Assembly (NCBI GenBank): GCA_021819605.1
Contig: JAKAQT010000024.1
Span: forward strand, 1-14,490
Source: Thermoplasmata archaeon
GTDB lineage: Archaea > Thermoplasmatota > Thermoplasmata > Thermoplasmatales > Thermoplasmataceae
Length of the DNA stretch: 14,490 nucleotides
Direction of reading: 5' to 3'
Shown: one piece after another, positions 1-6,592 of the stretch
How the letters are laid out: every line of letters starts with the position of its first letter
Position numbering within the stretch: the stretch's first letter is position 1
Translations under genes and position numbers: made by a program
The notes under the pieces: model-generated
Told to the model about the DNA's origin: nothing
The model's input: only the letters and a program-made list of their open reading frames with translations
Databases searched by the model: none

Positions 1-25
1 ATCTGAAATTATAAGGTTCGGTAAA

Positions 26-1057
26 ATGCCTGCCCTGGTTGTAAAGGCAGTGCTATCAATATTTCTTCTGGCTGCAGCCATTATTTTCTCATCGTACATA
101 GGTGCAGTCACAATTTCTCCAATCGTCATATCCAGGATTTATCTTAGCCAGGTTCCATTTGCAGGATCCTACTTCAATTCCGGCTTCACGGTAATACAGT
201 ACAACATAATTGTTCTTATCAGGGAGCCGGAAATTCTCGGGGCAGTGTTCGTGGGAGCTGCCCTTGGCATGGGCGGGGCATCTGTACAGAGCGTATTCAA
301 GAATCCAATAACTGAGCCGTACATAATCGGAATATCAAGCGGTGCCACTCTTGGTGCCATCATAGCCCTTGCCACAAACACGGATCTGTTCGGAGCATAC
401 AGCGTGCAGTTCCTGGCATTCATATGCTCACTGGCAGTGGTTATTGTGGTCTATATGGTATCCTTCAGGTCGGGAAAGGTCCCCCCAATATATCTGCTGC
501 TCTCGGGCATTGCCATCTCACTGTTCATATCTGCTCTTGTGGGGCTTATGCTTTTCACCAGCAGGAAACTTCAGAACGAGGCATTTGCCTGGCTACTGGG
601 ATCACTGAGCGGGATCACCTGGGGAGAAATCACAATGGTTGCGTTGATTGTGGCCGCTTCCGGCATTGTGCTGACATTAATGTCGAGGGAACTTGATGCC
701 CTGCAGATGGGTGAGGCTCATGCTCAGTCCATAGGTGTGTCCGTGGAAAAAACAAAACTGCTTGCGCTGGTTGTGACAACCATAGGTGTGTCTGCAGCTG
801 TCTCCATAAGCGGCCTCATAGGATTCGTTGGGCTCATAATACCCCATGTTTCCAGGATAATTTATGGCGGGAGCAACAGGAAGGTTGTTCCTGCCTCAGC
901 AATTCTTGGAGCTGTTTTCCTGCTTGTCTCTAATGACCTTGCGCGCACTGCAGTCCACGGAGAGGTCATTCCTGTTGGAATTGTGACAGGGATAATTGGG
1001 GTGCCGTTCTTCATGTATCTCCTGAATCGCATATCGAGAGGAAATTATGTATCTTGA
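26..1057 (+). CDS. FecCD-family ABC importer permease (iron-chelate/cobalamin type)
   Basis: Polytopic inner subunit of a type II ABC importer (BtuC/FhuB/FecCD family) that moves siderophore-iron, heme or corrinoid across the cytoplasmic membrane. The protein is almost entirely hydrophobic helices (about ten). It carries the family hallmarks: the region around GMGGASVQSVFKNPITEPY (residues about 81-99), the ISSGATLGA turn, the cytoplasmic coupling segment GEAHAQSIGV, and the C-terminal GLIGFVGLIIPHVSR block. The 343-aa length is normal for the family. The ATG at 26 is the first start visible, but the frame is open to the window edge (encoding SEIIRFGK just upstream), and family members usually have residues before the first helix, so the true start may lie upstream. 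The 3' end overlaps the ATPase gene by 11 nt, showing translational coupling. The substrate cannot be told from sequence; a binding protein is expected upstream. Confidence 0.93.
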   Translation: MPALVVKAVLSIFLLAAAIIFSSYIGAVTISPIVISRIYLSQVPFAGSYFNSGFTVIQYNIIVLIREPEILGAVFVGAALGMGGASVQSVFKNPITEPYIIGISSGATLGAIIALATNTDLFGAYSVQFLAFICSLAVVIVVYMVSFRSGKVPPIYLLLSGIAISLFISALVGLMLFTSRKLQNEAFAWLLGSLSGITWGEITMVALIVAASGIVLTLMSRELDALQMGEAHAQSIGVSVEKTKLLALVVTTIGVSAAVSISGLIGFVGLIIPHVSRIIYGGSNRKVVPASAILGAVFLLVSNDLARTAVHGEVIPVGIVTGIIGVPFFMYLLNRISRGNYVS

Positions 1058-1799
1058 AGCCAGAGGCCTTGTTTTCAACAGAGGAAAGTTCTCACTTCGG
1101 GATGTGTCTTTCAGAGCTGAAGAGGGAACAATCACTGGAATAGGCGGAAGAAATGGCTCAGGAAAATCAACGCTGCTCAGGGCCCTCTATGGCTTCCACC
1201 GAATCACGTCTGGTGATGTTATTGTTGGAGGCAAAAGCCTGACTGGAATGGCCACCAGGGAGATATCCAGAAGGATTTCCGTGGTGAGCCAGGAGGTCTC
1301 GGAACCTTTCAATTTCACTGTTGGGGAGATTGTTTCAATTTCCGGGTACAGCCTCACTAATGAGAAATCAGGTGTAAGGGATGTGCTTGAGTTATGCGGC
1401 ATAGGAGACCTAGAAAACAGGCCATTCAACGAGATCAGTGGTGGCGAGAGGCGCCTTGCGCTCATCGCAGCGGCAATCTACCAGGATGCAGATATACTCC
1501 TCCTTGACGAACCAACAGCGTTCCTGGACGTGGACAAGGAGATCAGGGTTATTGACCTACTGAGAAAGCTCAGGGATTCAGGCAAGAACATAATCGTTGT
1601 ACTTCATGATGTTAATCTCCTGTACAGAATCTGTGACAGGGTTGTCCTGATCCGGGATGGGAGGATAGTTGCATCTGGACCAAGAAATGATGTTATGACC
1701 CTTGAGAATCTTCATAAAACATATTCCGTTGAATTCACGATCCTGGAAGGTGAGGGGCCCTACAGGTTCGCTCCAAAGTATTTCAACGGTTCAGGATGA
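1047..1799 (+). CDS. ABC importer ATP-binding protein, FecE/BtuD-like
   Basis: Cytoplasmic nucleotide-binding subunit that powers the FecCD permease encoded just upstream. At 250 aa it is the usual length for FecE/BtuD. Visible motifs are Walker A GGRNGSGKST (from G33), Q-loop VVSQEV, signature ISGGE (130-134, a common variant of LSGGQ), Walker B ILLLDEPTAFLD with D154 and E155, and the H-loop VVLHDVNL. All catalytic residues are present, so it should be active. The ATG at 1047 lies inside the permease gene and is preceded by GAGAGG at 1036-1041, a good ribosome-binding site. Its 3' end runs convergently into the minus-strand transposase-like gene, with the two reading frames overlapping by 9 nt. 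The substrate is inferred only as iron chelate or corrinoid. Confidence 0.93.
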   Translation: MYLEARGLVFNRGKFSLRDVSFRAEEGTITGIGGRNGSGKSTLLRALYGFHRITSGDVIVGGKSLTGMATREISRRISVVSQEVSEPFNFTVGEIVSISGYSLTNEKSGVRDVLELCGIGDLENRPFNEISGGERRLALIAAAIYQDADILLLDEPTAFLDVDKEIRVIDLLRKLRDSGKNIIVVLHDVNLLYRICDRVVLIRDGRIVASGPRNDVMTLENLHKTYSVEFTILEGEGPYRFAPKYFNGSG

Positions 1800-2651
1800 T
1801 CCGCTTGCCATGGGGATGTTTCCATGTTCCACCAGGAAGCGGTCCATTATCTCATTTGGTGTTGTAACCCTGTTCTGGCTCTTGTCCACGATTGGCCTGT
1901 TGTTATACCAGTATATGAAAGCCTCAGGAGATTCAAATGTCCACCTGAACCTGTCATAATTCTGCCAGAGCCTTGAGAGTGCCAGGTGTATCCTGTTTCC
2001 GTGCTTATCCGGCGTAACCTCCTCGATGCCCTTTCTCTTCATGTAGTATTTCAGGTCTGTGGCACCATACAGTATGCTCAGCACCCCGCTTCTCAGGTGC
2101 ATATGCTGAACTGTCATGTTTGTGCTGACAATGAACTGCCCCATGCTGTCAGCCAGCTTCTGCATTATCTCCTTGGTTATCTTGCGGGATTCCACCATTG
2201 AAAGTATCTTCTTGGTGGCCATATCCACGCAGACAACGGCATAAGGCGATTCCATGTTTGACTGGTGGTAATCCACATAGATGGTTGAAAGAGGCCTGTC
2301 TTCATACTTGTTTCTCTGTCCCGATGATTGTATAGCCTTGGATTTTATCATGTTCTTGTTTCTCATGAAGTTGTATATCTGGTAGTATGAGACATTCTTG
2401 CCCTTGCTTTTCATGAGATAGTATATTGTCCTGGAACCTATCTTGTAATTAACCCAGAGGTCCTCTATTTCCCTTGCCTCCTCAGCAGTCAGCGATGCAA
2501 ATTTCTTCCTGTCTGAACCGCCATTGAGATCCTCCTTGAGGATCTGCTGCACCCGGCGTGGTGTAACATTGAACATCTTTGCCAGGTCGCTGACCTTGTA
2601 TCCATTCTCCACACTCTTTACTATGAATCTCTTGTCATCTCCGCTCAACAT
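1791..2651 (-). CDS. DDE/rve-fold transposase-like protein lacking the catalytic triad; possibly domesticated
   Basis: This 286-aa protein has the architecture of archaeal IS481/IS3-like transposases. It begins with an N-terminal HTH (about residues 8-40, YKVSDLAKMFNVTPRRVQQI), followed by a second winged-helix-like region (about 54-101, beginning LTAEEAREIEDLW). An RNase-H-like domain then runs from IYVDYHQ to the family-typical ending FIYWYNNRPI...TTPNEIM. The first catalytic Asp fits D127. Where active enzymes have a T-D-x-G-x-x-F motif, this protein reads MHLRSGVL (184-191), and where they have NGKxER it reads HGNRIHLAL (217-225), so the second Asp and the Glu are not visible. The frame stays open without frameshifts. 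The frame extends upstream to an ATG at 2771, but M at 2651 starts right before the HTH as in relatives, and the 40 extra codons look unlike protein. No inverted terminal repeats were found, and the 3' end overlaps the neighbouring ATPase gene. Inferred role: DNA-binding protein derived from a transposase; a decayed IS is the alternative. Confidence 0.75.
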   Translation of the reverse strand: MLSGDDKRFIVKSVENGYKVSDLAKMFNVTPRRVQQILKEDLNGGSDRKKFASLTAEEAREIEDLWVNYKIGSRTIYYLMKSKGKNVSYYQIYNFMRNKNMIKSKAIQSSGQRNKYEDRPLSTIYVDYHQSNMESPYAVVCVDMATKKILSMVESRKITKEIMQKLADSMGQFIVSTNMTVQHMHLRSGVLSILYGATDLKYYMKRKGIEEVTPDKHGNRIHLALSRLWQNYDRFRWTFESPEAFIYWYNNRPIVDKSQNRVTTPNEIMDRFLVEHGNIPMASGSS

Positions 2652-2803
2652 GATATCAAGATTATATGTGCCCTTGATCTCATATTGGTTTTTTGCAGGA
2701 TATGCTATATGAATCTGTGCACGTAAACGGTATGATGCTCTGTAGGCATGATGTCTGCTGTTTACAGCCACTGCGAAATAATTTCGTTCCCAGCGTTAGG
2801 CTG

Positions 2804-2811
2804 TTTATATA
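2804..2811 (+). promoter_or_regulatory. TATA box of the archaellin gene
   Basis: TTTATATA, followed about 26 nt later by a predicted transcription start near 2834. This leaves a leader of about 35 nt containing GAGGT at 2854-2858, ten nt before the ATG at 2869. This is one of the few genes here whose promoter predicts a leadered transcript with a Shine-Dalgarno site. Confidence 0.6.
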
Positions 2812-2868
2812 CAAACATACCCATCTACATATGCTCATACAGCAGGCAAGAAAGAGGTTTAATGCAAT

Positions 2869-3594
2869 ATGTCACTAAAATATGATCTCGTCAGGGCGGG
2901 AAGGCTCCTGAAAAGGCAGTTCTCCTTTGACGAAGATGATAGAGCGGAAACCGGCATTGGGGTGCTTATAATATTCATAGCCCTTGTCCTTGTTGCTGCC
3001 GTGGCCGCATCAGTCCTCATCCATACTGCAGGTATTCTGCAGCAGAGGGCTGATTCCACGGGAACAACTACCATAAGGCAGGTCTCCACTGGTATAGTGG
3101 TTGATCAGATTCTGGGTTATGATGGAGCAACCCCTGCTGAAGCCGGAGGTGTGGAATATGTGGCAATTTTCCTCAGTGATAACACCGGGGGAAGTTCGGT
3201 GAATCTGGCAAATGTATCAGTTACTCTTACCATCAACGGCGTTACTGCCGTCCTGGTATACAACAGTTCCATATTTGCCAGCGTTGCCCAGAGTGGCACA
3301 AACAACCTGTTTGGCAATTCAGTCTGGCCGCTACTGAGTGCAACACACCATGATTCAACGAGTTATGGAGTGCTTGTGGAAAGCGATCCGGTGAACTCCC
3401 TTACGGCTAAATACCCTGTCCTGTCTCCCGGGGATACAGCTGCGGTCATATTTAATGTGACCAACACATTCGGCGCAAATATCACGCAGAATCAGGCCGT
3501 ATCGGGACAAATTACTCCTGAACAGGGTGCGCCAGCCGTGATCGATTTCAATGCTCCGGATTCGTTCACAGCTCGCACCATCACGCTGCAGTAG
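2869..3594 (+). CDS. flaB: Archaellin (FlaB/ArlB-type archaeal flagellin)
   Basis: Structural subunit of the archaellum filament, made as a preprotein, cleaved by the FlaK/PibD prepilin peptidase and assembled outside the membrane. The conserved core ETGIGVLIIFIALVLVAAVA (27-46) followed by LIHTAGILQQRA and the QVSTG motif matches archaellin N-termini closely. The likely cut is between A26 and E27 (DDRA/ETGIG), comparable to RG/QVGIG in haloarchaea. Residues 85-241 look like a beta-rich outer domain with four N-glycosylation sequons (N115, N132, N196, N204). The 26-residue prepeptide is about twice the usual length and carries a basic stretch followed by acidic FDEDD; no ATG or GTG codon lies downstream to shorten it. 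No other archaellum genes (flaFGHIJ) are in the window. A type IV pilin is the alternative, but the core favours archaellin. Confidence 0.87.
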   Translation: MSLKYDLVRAGRLLKRQFSFDEDDRAETGIGVLIIFIALVLVAAVAASVLIHTAGILQQRADSTGTTTIRQVSTGIVVDQILGYDGATPAEAGGVEYVAIFLSDNTGGSSVNLANVSVTLTINGVTAVLVYNSSIFASVAQSGTNNLFGNSVWPLLSATHHDSTSYGVLVESDPVNSLTAKYPVLSPGDTAAVIFNVTNTFGANITQNQAVSGQITPEQGAPAVIDFNAPDSFTARTITLQ

Positions 3595-3606
3595 ACACCT
3601 CGCTGT

Positions 3607-3629
3607 CCCCCGCCCGGCCACGGTGGGGG
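3607..3629 (+). terminator. GC-rich hairpin after the archaellin gene
   Basis: CCCCCGCC (3607-3614) pairs with GGTGGGGG (3622-3629), with one G-U pair and a 7-nt loop, 12 nt past the archaellin stop codon. Only a short T-rich stretch follows. It may terminate transcription or protect the 3' end of an abundant mRNA. Confidence 0.5.
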
Positions 3630-3946
3630 CACACCTCTTTCATATTCCCAAATACATTTTTCGTGATTTTATATGATCTTACTCTGCATTTCTGCCAATT
3701 TTGAATCCTGGTTCTCGATTGTATAAGCATCACGGTCTTCTCTCCCTGTTTTCACAGAATCCCCGCCGCTTCAAAGGTTTCTGACAGAAACTCCATATGC
3801 TCGATTCCCACATGATTATATTGAACCATACCATTGATCAGTGGAAAGCAAAGGTGTTCTCAGTAAGGATTTCACTTTCATCCCCTCCCTTTCGGTTGTG
3901 GATTTCTCGCTAAATTTTGTTAAATATGTGAAAGCAATATTCATTT
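3630..3946. other. Intergenic region without a recognisable gene
   Basis: About 320 nt between the archaellin hairpin and the next gene. It is AT-rich with frequent stops on both strands. The longest minus-strand frame starting with ATG is about 25 codons (3752-3829). No tRNA, repeat or clear structured RNA was seen; the only recognisable element is the TATA box at its right end. Confidence 0.5.
3920..3927 (+). promoter_or_regulatory. TATA box for the small membrane protein gene
   Basis: TTAAATAT is centred about 24 nt ahead of the GTG start at 3947, the spacing expected for a leaderless archaeal transcript. This supports the GTG as the true start. Confidence 0.55.
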
Positions 3947-4336
3947 GTGTCATGGAAGAGTCTTAAGGAATCTCCTCTGGATTCGTCTGTTGTTTCCGCT
4001 GTTGGCGGCCTTATCATATTACTTGTTGGAATCATCGGACTTTACATACTGCTGAAGAATGGAACGTATTCCAGTAACAGCCTGCTGGAAGTTTCCCTTG
4101 GGACATTCTGGGGTCTGATGATATTGATATTCAGCACAACACTTTTCCTGGATCGTAGGAGGCACGTTATTTACGGTGCACTAATTATCATAATGGCCAC
4201 TGCAAGCTGGTACGGGACGTCCGGTGGTCTTTTTGTGGGATTCCTGATCGCGCTCATTGGTGGTATCATGGGAATGGCATGGAAACCTCCGCGCCCTTCA
4301 AATACTGCCGGTGCAAATCCAAATCCAGGAAGATAG
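3947..4336 (+). CDS. Small four-TM membrane protein, DUF6114-like
   Basis: 129-aa integral membrane protein. Four hydrophobic segments are visible at about 16-36, 47-68, 72-90 and 93-112, separated by short loops including the basic DRRR at 69-72, and the protein ends in a Pro/Asn-rich tail. The pairing of a helix containing LGTFWGLMILI with a basic loop and a final GGLFVGFLIALIGGIMGMAWKP segment resembles DUF6114/DUF4064-type proteins, whose function is unknown. The start is GTG (encoding MSWKSL), fixed by the TATA box spacing. The gene is monocistronic and convergent with the 146-aa gene, with a GC hairpin in the 22-nt gap. The family call is from recall of the pattern and is moderate; the membrane topology is firm. 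Confidence 0.75.
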   Translation: MSWKSLKESPLDSSVVSAVGGLIILLVGIIGLYILLKNGTYSSNSLLEVSLGTFWGLMILIFSTTLFLDRRRHVIYGALIIIMATASWYGTSGGLFVGFLIALIGGIMGMAWKPPRPSNTAGANPNPGR

Positions 4337-4354
4337 CCCCATTCTGACCGGGGC
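4336..4354. terminator. Hairpin between convergent genes
   Basis: GCCCC (4336-4340) pairs with GGGGC (4350-4354) across a 9-nt loop. It sits exactly between the stop of the small membrane protein and the stop of the minus-strand 146-aa gene, so it could serve both directions. The stem is short and there is no strong T-tract. Confidence 0.35.
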
Positions 4355-4358
4355 ACTA

Positions 4359-4799
4359 TTACGAGAAATTCATACTGAAGTTCAGGTAGAACGGAACTCC
4401 CACGGAGATGGAATACGACGTAACACCAAGGGCTTTTGCCACAGTTTCCAGTATTTTCTTGATCCTGGTTAGAAATGAGCTGATGATGGTGGTGATATGT
4501 GGGAGAGTCTTTGCAACACTGCTCATGAAGTTGAGGAAGCCCATCAGCTTGGAAAATGCCGCATCTGGAAGGCTGGCGAGATCCTTCTCGGCATCGCTTA
4601 ATTTGGATTCTATGAGGCGCATCCAGCTTGCATCATCCACGTCGGCCAGCTCATCAATGTTGCTGTTGCCATCCCTCAGCCAGTCCTCCATAATGTCGAT
4701 TATTCTTCTGTCCACGTCCATGCGATTCTCCTGCCTGAGAAGATCACCAGCAATGTGAATAAATTTTCTCCATGGCCCTGTTGCCATACGATGGGACAT
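4359..4799 (-). CDS. Hypothetical protein, 146 aa, helical with a beta-like C-terminal tail
   Basis: I do not recognise a family. The N-terminal two thirds is charged and helix-forming (RRIIDIMEDWLRDG and an ESKLSDAEKDLASL segment). It is followed by an amphipathic helix with spaced basic residues (SSFLTRIKKILETVAKALG), then an abrupt change to a short beta-like end, SYSISVGVPFYLNFSMNFS (128-146). There are no Cys residues and no signal peptide. The gene is supported by a TATA box at 4832-4839 (minus) that would give a leader of about 10 nt, and by its divergence from the sequon-rich/ABC-2 operon with a palindrome between the promoters. Alternative starts are M5 and M27. The amphipathic helix could be membrane-active or a multimerisation element; this is inference. 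Confidence 0.65.
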   Translation of the reverse strand: MSHRMATGPWRKFIHIAGDLLRQENRMDVDRRIIDIMEDWLRDGNSNIDELADVDDASWMRLIESKLSDAEKDLASLPDAAFSKLMGFLNFMSSVAKTLPHITTIISSFLTRIKKILETVAKALGVTSYSISVGVPFYLNFSMNFS

Positions 4800-4831
4800 T
4801 TGAAACTGAATTGCTCAAATCCAGCTGGTTC

Positions 4832-4839
4832 TTTAAATA
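4832..4839 (-). promoter_or_regulatory. TATA box of the 146-aa gene
   Basis: On the minus strand this reads TATTTAAA, about 36 nt upstream of the ATG at 4799. It is the left half of a divergent promoter region shared with the operon starting at 4903. Confidence 0.5.
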
Positions 4840-4850
4840 CTGTAGATAAC

Positions 4851-4870
4851 TGATCAAAAAGATCATGATC
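4851..4870. promoter_or_regulatory. Palindromic candidate operator between divergent promoters
   Basis: TGATC-AAAAA-GATCA (4851-4865) is a perfect inverted repeat with a 5-nt spacer, overlapping the 10-bp palindrome GATCATGATC (4861-4870). It lies between the two divergent TATA boxes and directly abuts the likely BRE of the rightward one, a position where archaeal regulators commonly act. The binding protein is unknown. Confidence 0.4.
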
Positions 4871-4874
4871 CGGG

Positions 4875-4882
4875 TTTAAATA
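4875..4882 (+). promoter_or_regulatory. TATA box of the sequon-rich/ABC-2 operon
   Basis: TTTAAATA is centred about 25 nt before the ATG at 4903, predicting a leaderless transcript. No further promoter was seen before the second and third genes, consistent with one operon. Confidence 0.65.
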
Positions 4883-4902
4883 AGTAAGTTAAATATCTAA
4901 TT

Positions 4903-5745
4903 ATGAAGCCTCTTCTCAAGGCAATAATAGTCATAATCATAGCCGTTGGAGTTGCTGTGCCCAGCGGATATATTGCCTACCGATCGTTTACAACATCAAA
5001 CCCTTCCATGATCAATTTTGTACCTGAAAATTCCTCGGCAGTCATAAGGGCTGATTATAATGGAACGCCATTCTATGTGTTCAATTCTGGAAATAACACG
5101 GGAATAGTCATAAACATTGGAGTAAACCAGGTCTCAAGCGTTTTATCCGGTACCGGAACAAAAACTTCCGGGAATACATCAATTTCAGTTACGCCAACCT
5201 ACCTGAAATCCTATGACGGATACAGGATATATTATCTTTCAAATATTTCAATATCCCTTAACAGTACGCTGGGCAACCTTTCCAGTATTCACGCATTGAA
5301 CGCCATAAATCTCAGCAGTTTCATACACAATTACACAATTTACATAGCTGAACTTTCAGGCACCACGGTGTCCATTGGCACCCTGAGAAGTGTTGAGTAC
5401 TCGATATCAGCAATGAGTGGCGGAAAGAGTTTCAGTGCAAAGGAATCCGCATATTTCAAACCTGGATCAAATGTCTCTGTATACCTGAACTATTCCAATG
5501 CTTATTTCCGGTCATTTACAGGAAACATTTTTTACAATTATTCAAGCTTCCAGATTGTGTTCAGCAACCACACCATTGCACAGAACGCTTTTAACGCCGT
5601 CCGCTTCATCACCAATGTGACTTCGGTATCCCTGAGCGGTACTGAGCTAAATGTTACCCTGTCCGTTGGGGTGAATTATTTTAATGGAAATCTTACAAGA
5701 CTCCTTGGCACCGCACCTCTGAATCTTAATGGAAGGGACCTGTGA
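4903..5745 (+). CDS. Membrane-anchored, sequon-rich extracellular protein
   Basis: 280-aa protein with an uncleaved-looking N-terminal anchor (residues about 5-26, after the basic start MKPLLK) and a large Ser/Thr/Asn/Tyr-rich outer domain of beta character. I count 16 N-X-S/T sequons (N43, 53, 64, 91, 114, 120, 125, 136, 143, 190, 196, 212, 222, 238, 250, 263), which predicts dense N-glycosylation, as is typical of surface proteins in acid-living Thermoplasmatales. There are no Cys residues and no known domain. It is the first gene of an operon; the ABC-2 permease starts 4 nt after its stop. That linkage suggests it works with the transporter, for example as an extracellular sensor, chaperone or substrate-facing partner, but no role is proven. 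Confidence 0.82.
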   Translation: MKPLLKAIIVIIIAVGVAVPSGYIAYRSFTTSNPSMINFVPENSSAVIRADYNGTPFYVFNSGNNTGIVINIGVNQVSSVLSGTGTKTSGNTSISVTPTYLKSYDGYRIYYLSNISISLNSTLGNLSSIHALNAINLSSFIHNYTIYIAELSGTTVSIGTLRSVEYSISAMSGGKSFSAKESAYFKPGSNVSVYLNYSNAYFRSFTGNIFYNYSSFQIVFSNHTIAQNAFNAVRFITNVTSVSLSGTELNVTLSVGVNYFNGNLTRLLGTAPLNLNGRDL

Positions 5746-5749
5746 ATTC

Positions 5750-6592
5750 ATGACCGGGACTGCCAGAACACTCAGGGTAGCCACTGCATATTATTTCAGG
5801 AATTACTACAGATCAAAGAGTTTTTACCTGATGCTCATAATTGCCATCCTTGTTTCGGTGCTGCTCACATATTTTTCATTGAAGTACATCAACAAGCTTG
5901 ACCTTATCATACCTAAAAGCCTCCTGTCAACACTCGGGAATTCTGGAAAGGAGGAAATATTTGGATATCTCTGGGCATTCGTGCTGCTTGACCTTCCCGT
6001 GTTTGCTTCTGTGTTTTTCGGATCAACAGCAATTTCGAGCGAGATAGAAAACAAGACTGCATTTCATATCTTCCCGCTTCCCATTGGAAGGGTCACTTTG
6101 CTGGTTTCCAAGTACCTAGCTGCCGTGGCTGTTACTTTCATAACAGTTTTGATCTACGTTGCATTCCAGGCCGCCGTTTTCGAGTACCTGTTCCCCGGCC
6201 CCCTTCTTCTTCCATTTTACCAGTCCCTGGGGCTTCTTCTCATATTCGTATTTTCCATAACAGCTTTCACGTTTCTCATCAGCAGCATTTTCAATAAGAA
6301 TACATATGCATACATCACCGTTTTTCTAATTTATTTCCTGGTTTTCAATGCTTATGAGATAATAGTGGAATTTCTCTACAAGACCACACCATACTATCTC
6401 CTCAATGTGGCAGCAGATGCCATGGAAAAAGTTTACCTCAACATTTCAACAAATCCCTTTTCCACCTCATCATCCACATTCGCTCCGGCCACGGTGGGCA
6501 CCCTGTACACTTCCATCGGAGTCATGGTTGCCTATGCCATAGTATCATTCGCAGCAGCCCTTATCATATTTGACAGAAAGGAGGTAAAATAA
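5750..6592 (+). CDS. ABC-2 type transporter permease
   Basis: Membrane subunit of an ABC-2 family exporter. About six hydrophobic segments are visible, beginning after the amphipathic start VATAYYFRNYYRSKSF: LMLIIAILVSVLLTYF, then a second helix near VLLDLPVFASVFF, and later ones including LIYVAFQAAVF and LLLIFVFSITAFTFLI, ending with one before FDRKEVK. The sequence SSEIENKTAFHIFPLPIGRVTLLVSKYLA between helices two and three is the usual ABC-2 intracellular coupling region. I chose ATG 5750 over the upstream in-frame ATG at 5729 because GGAAGGGA (5731-5738) then sits as a ribosome-binding site and the overlap with the preceding gene disappears. Its stop overlaps the ATPase start (TAATG). Substrate unknown; drug, lipid or glycan export are typical for the family. 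Confidence 0.9.
   Translation: MTGTARTLRVATAYYFRNYYRSKSFYLMLIIAILVSVLLTYFSLKYINKLDLIIPKSLLSTLGNSGKEEIFGYLWAFVLLDLPVFASVFFGSTAISSEIENKTAFHIFPLPIGRVTLLVSKYLAAVAVTFITVLIYVAFQAAVFEYLFPGPLLLPFYQSLGLLLIFVFSITAFTFLISSIFNKNTYAYITVFLIYFLVFNAYEIIVEFLYKTTPYYLLNVAADAMEKVYLNISTNPFSTSSSTFAPATVGTLYTSIGVMVAYAIVSFAAALIIFDRKEVK

Noticed and set aside
369..608. Plus-strand overlapping frames inside the permease gene
   Set aside because: They are out-of-frame shadows of a gene with clear family motifs across its whole length.
2652..2771. Forty-codon N-terminal extension of the transposase-like gene
   Set aside because: The residues (His/Arg/Tyr-rich) look like translated non-coding DNA and the HTH begins immediately after the internal Met at 2651, as in relatives.
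1700..2870. Complete insertion sequence with terminal repeats
   Set aside because: By eye no inverted repeat pair or target duplication flanks the transposase-like gene, and its 3' end overlaps an intact neighbouring gene.
3752..3829. Minus-strand 25-codon frame in the gap after the archaellin gene, possibly a gene remnant
   Set aside because: Too short to judge, no recognisable motif, and the continuation in other frames gives no convincing protein.
4408..4758. Plus-strand open frame of 116 codons opposite the 146-aa gene
   Set aside because: It has no promoter or ribosome site and its composition is Leu/Ser-rich antisense-like, whereas the minus-strand frame has a TATA box, structured helix pattern and sensible gene spacing.
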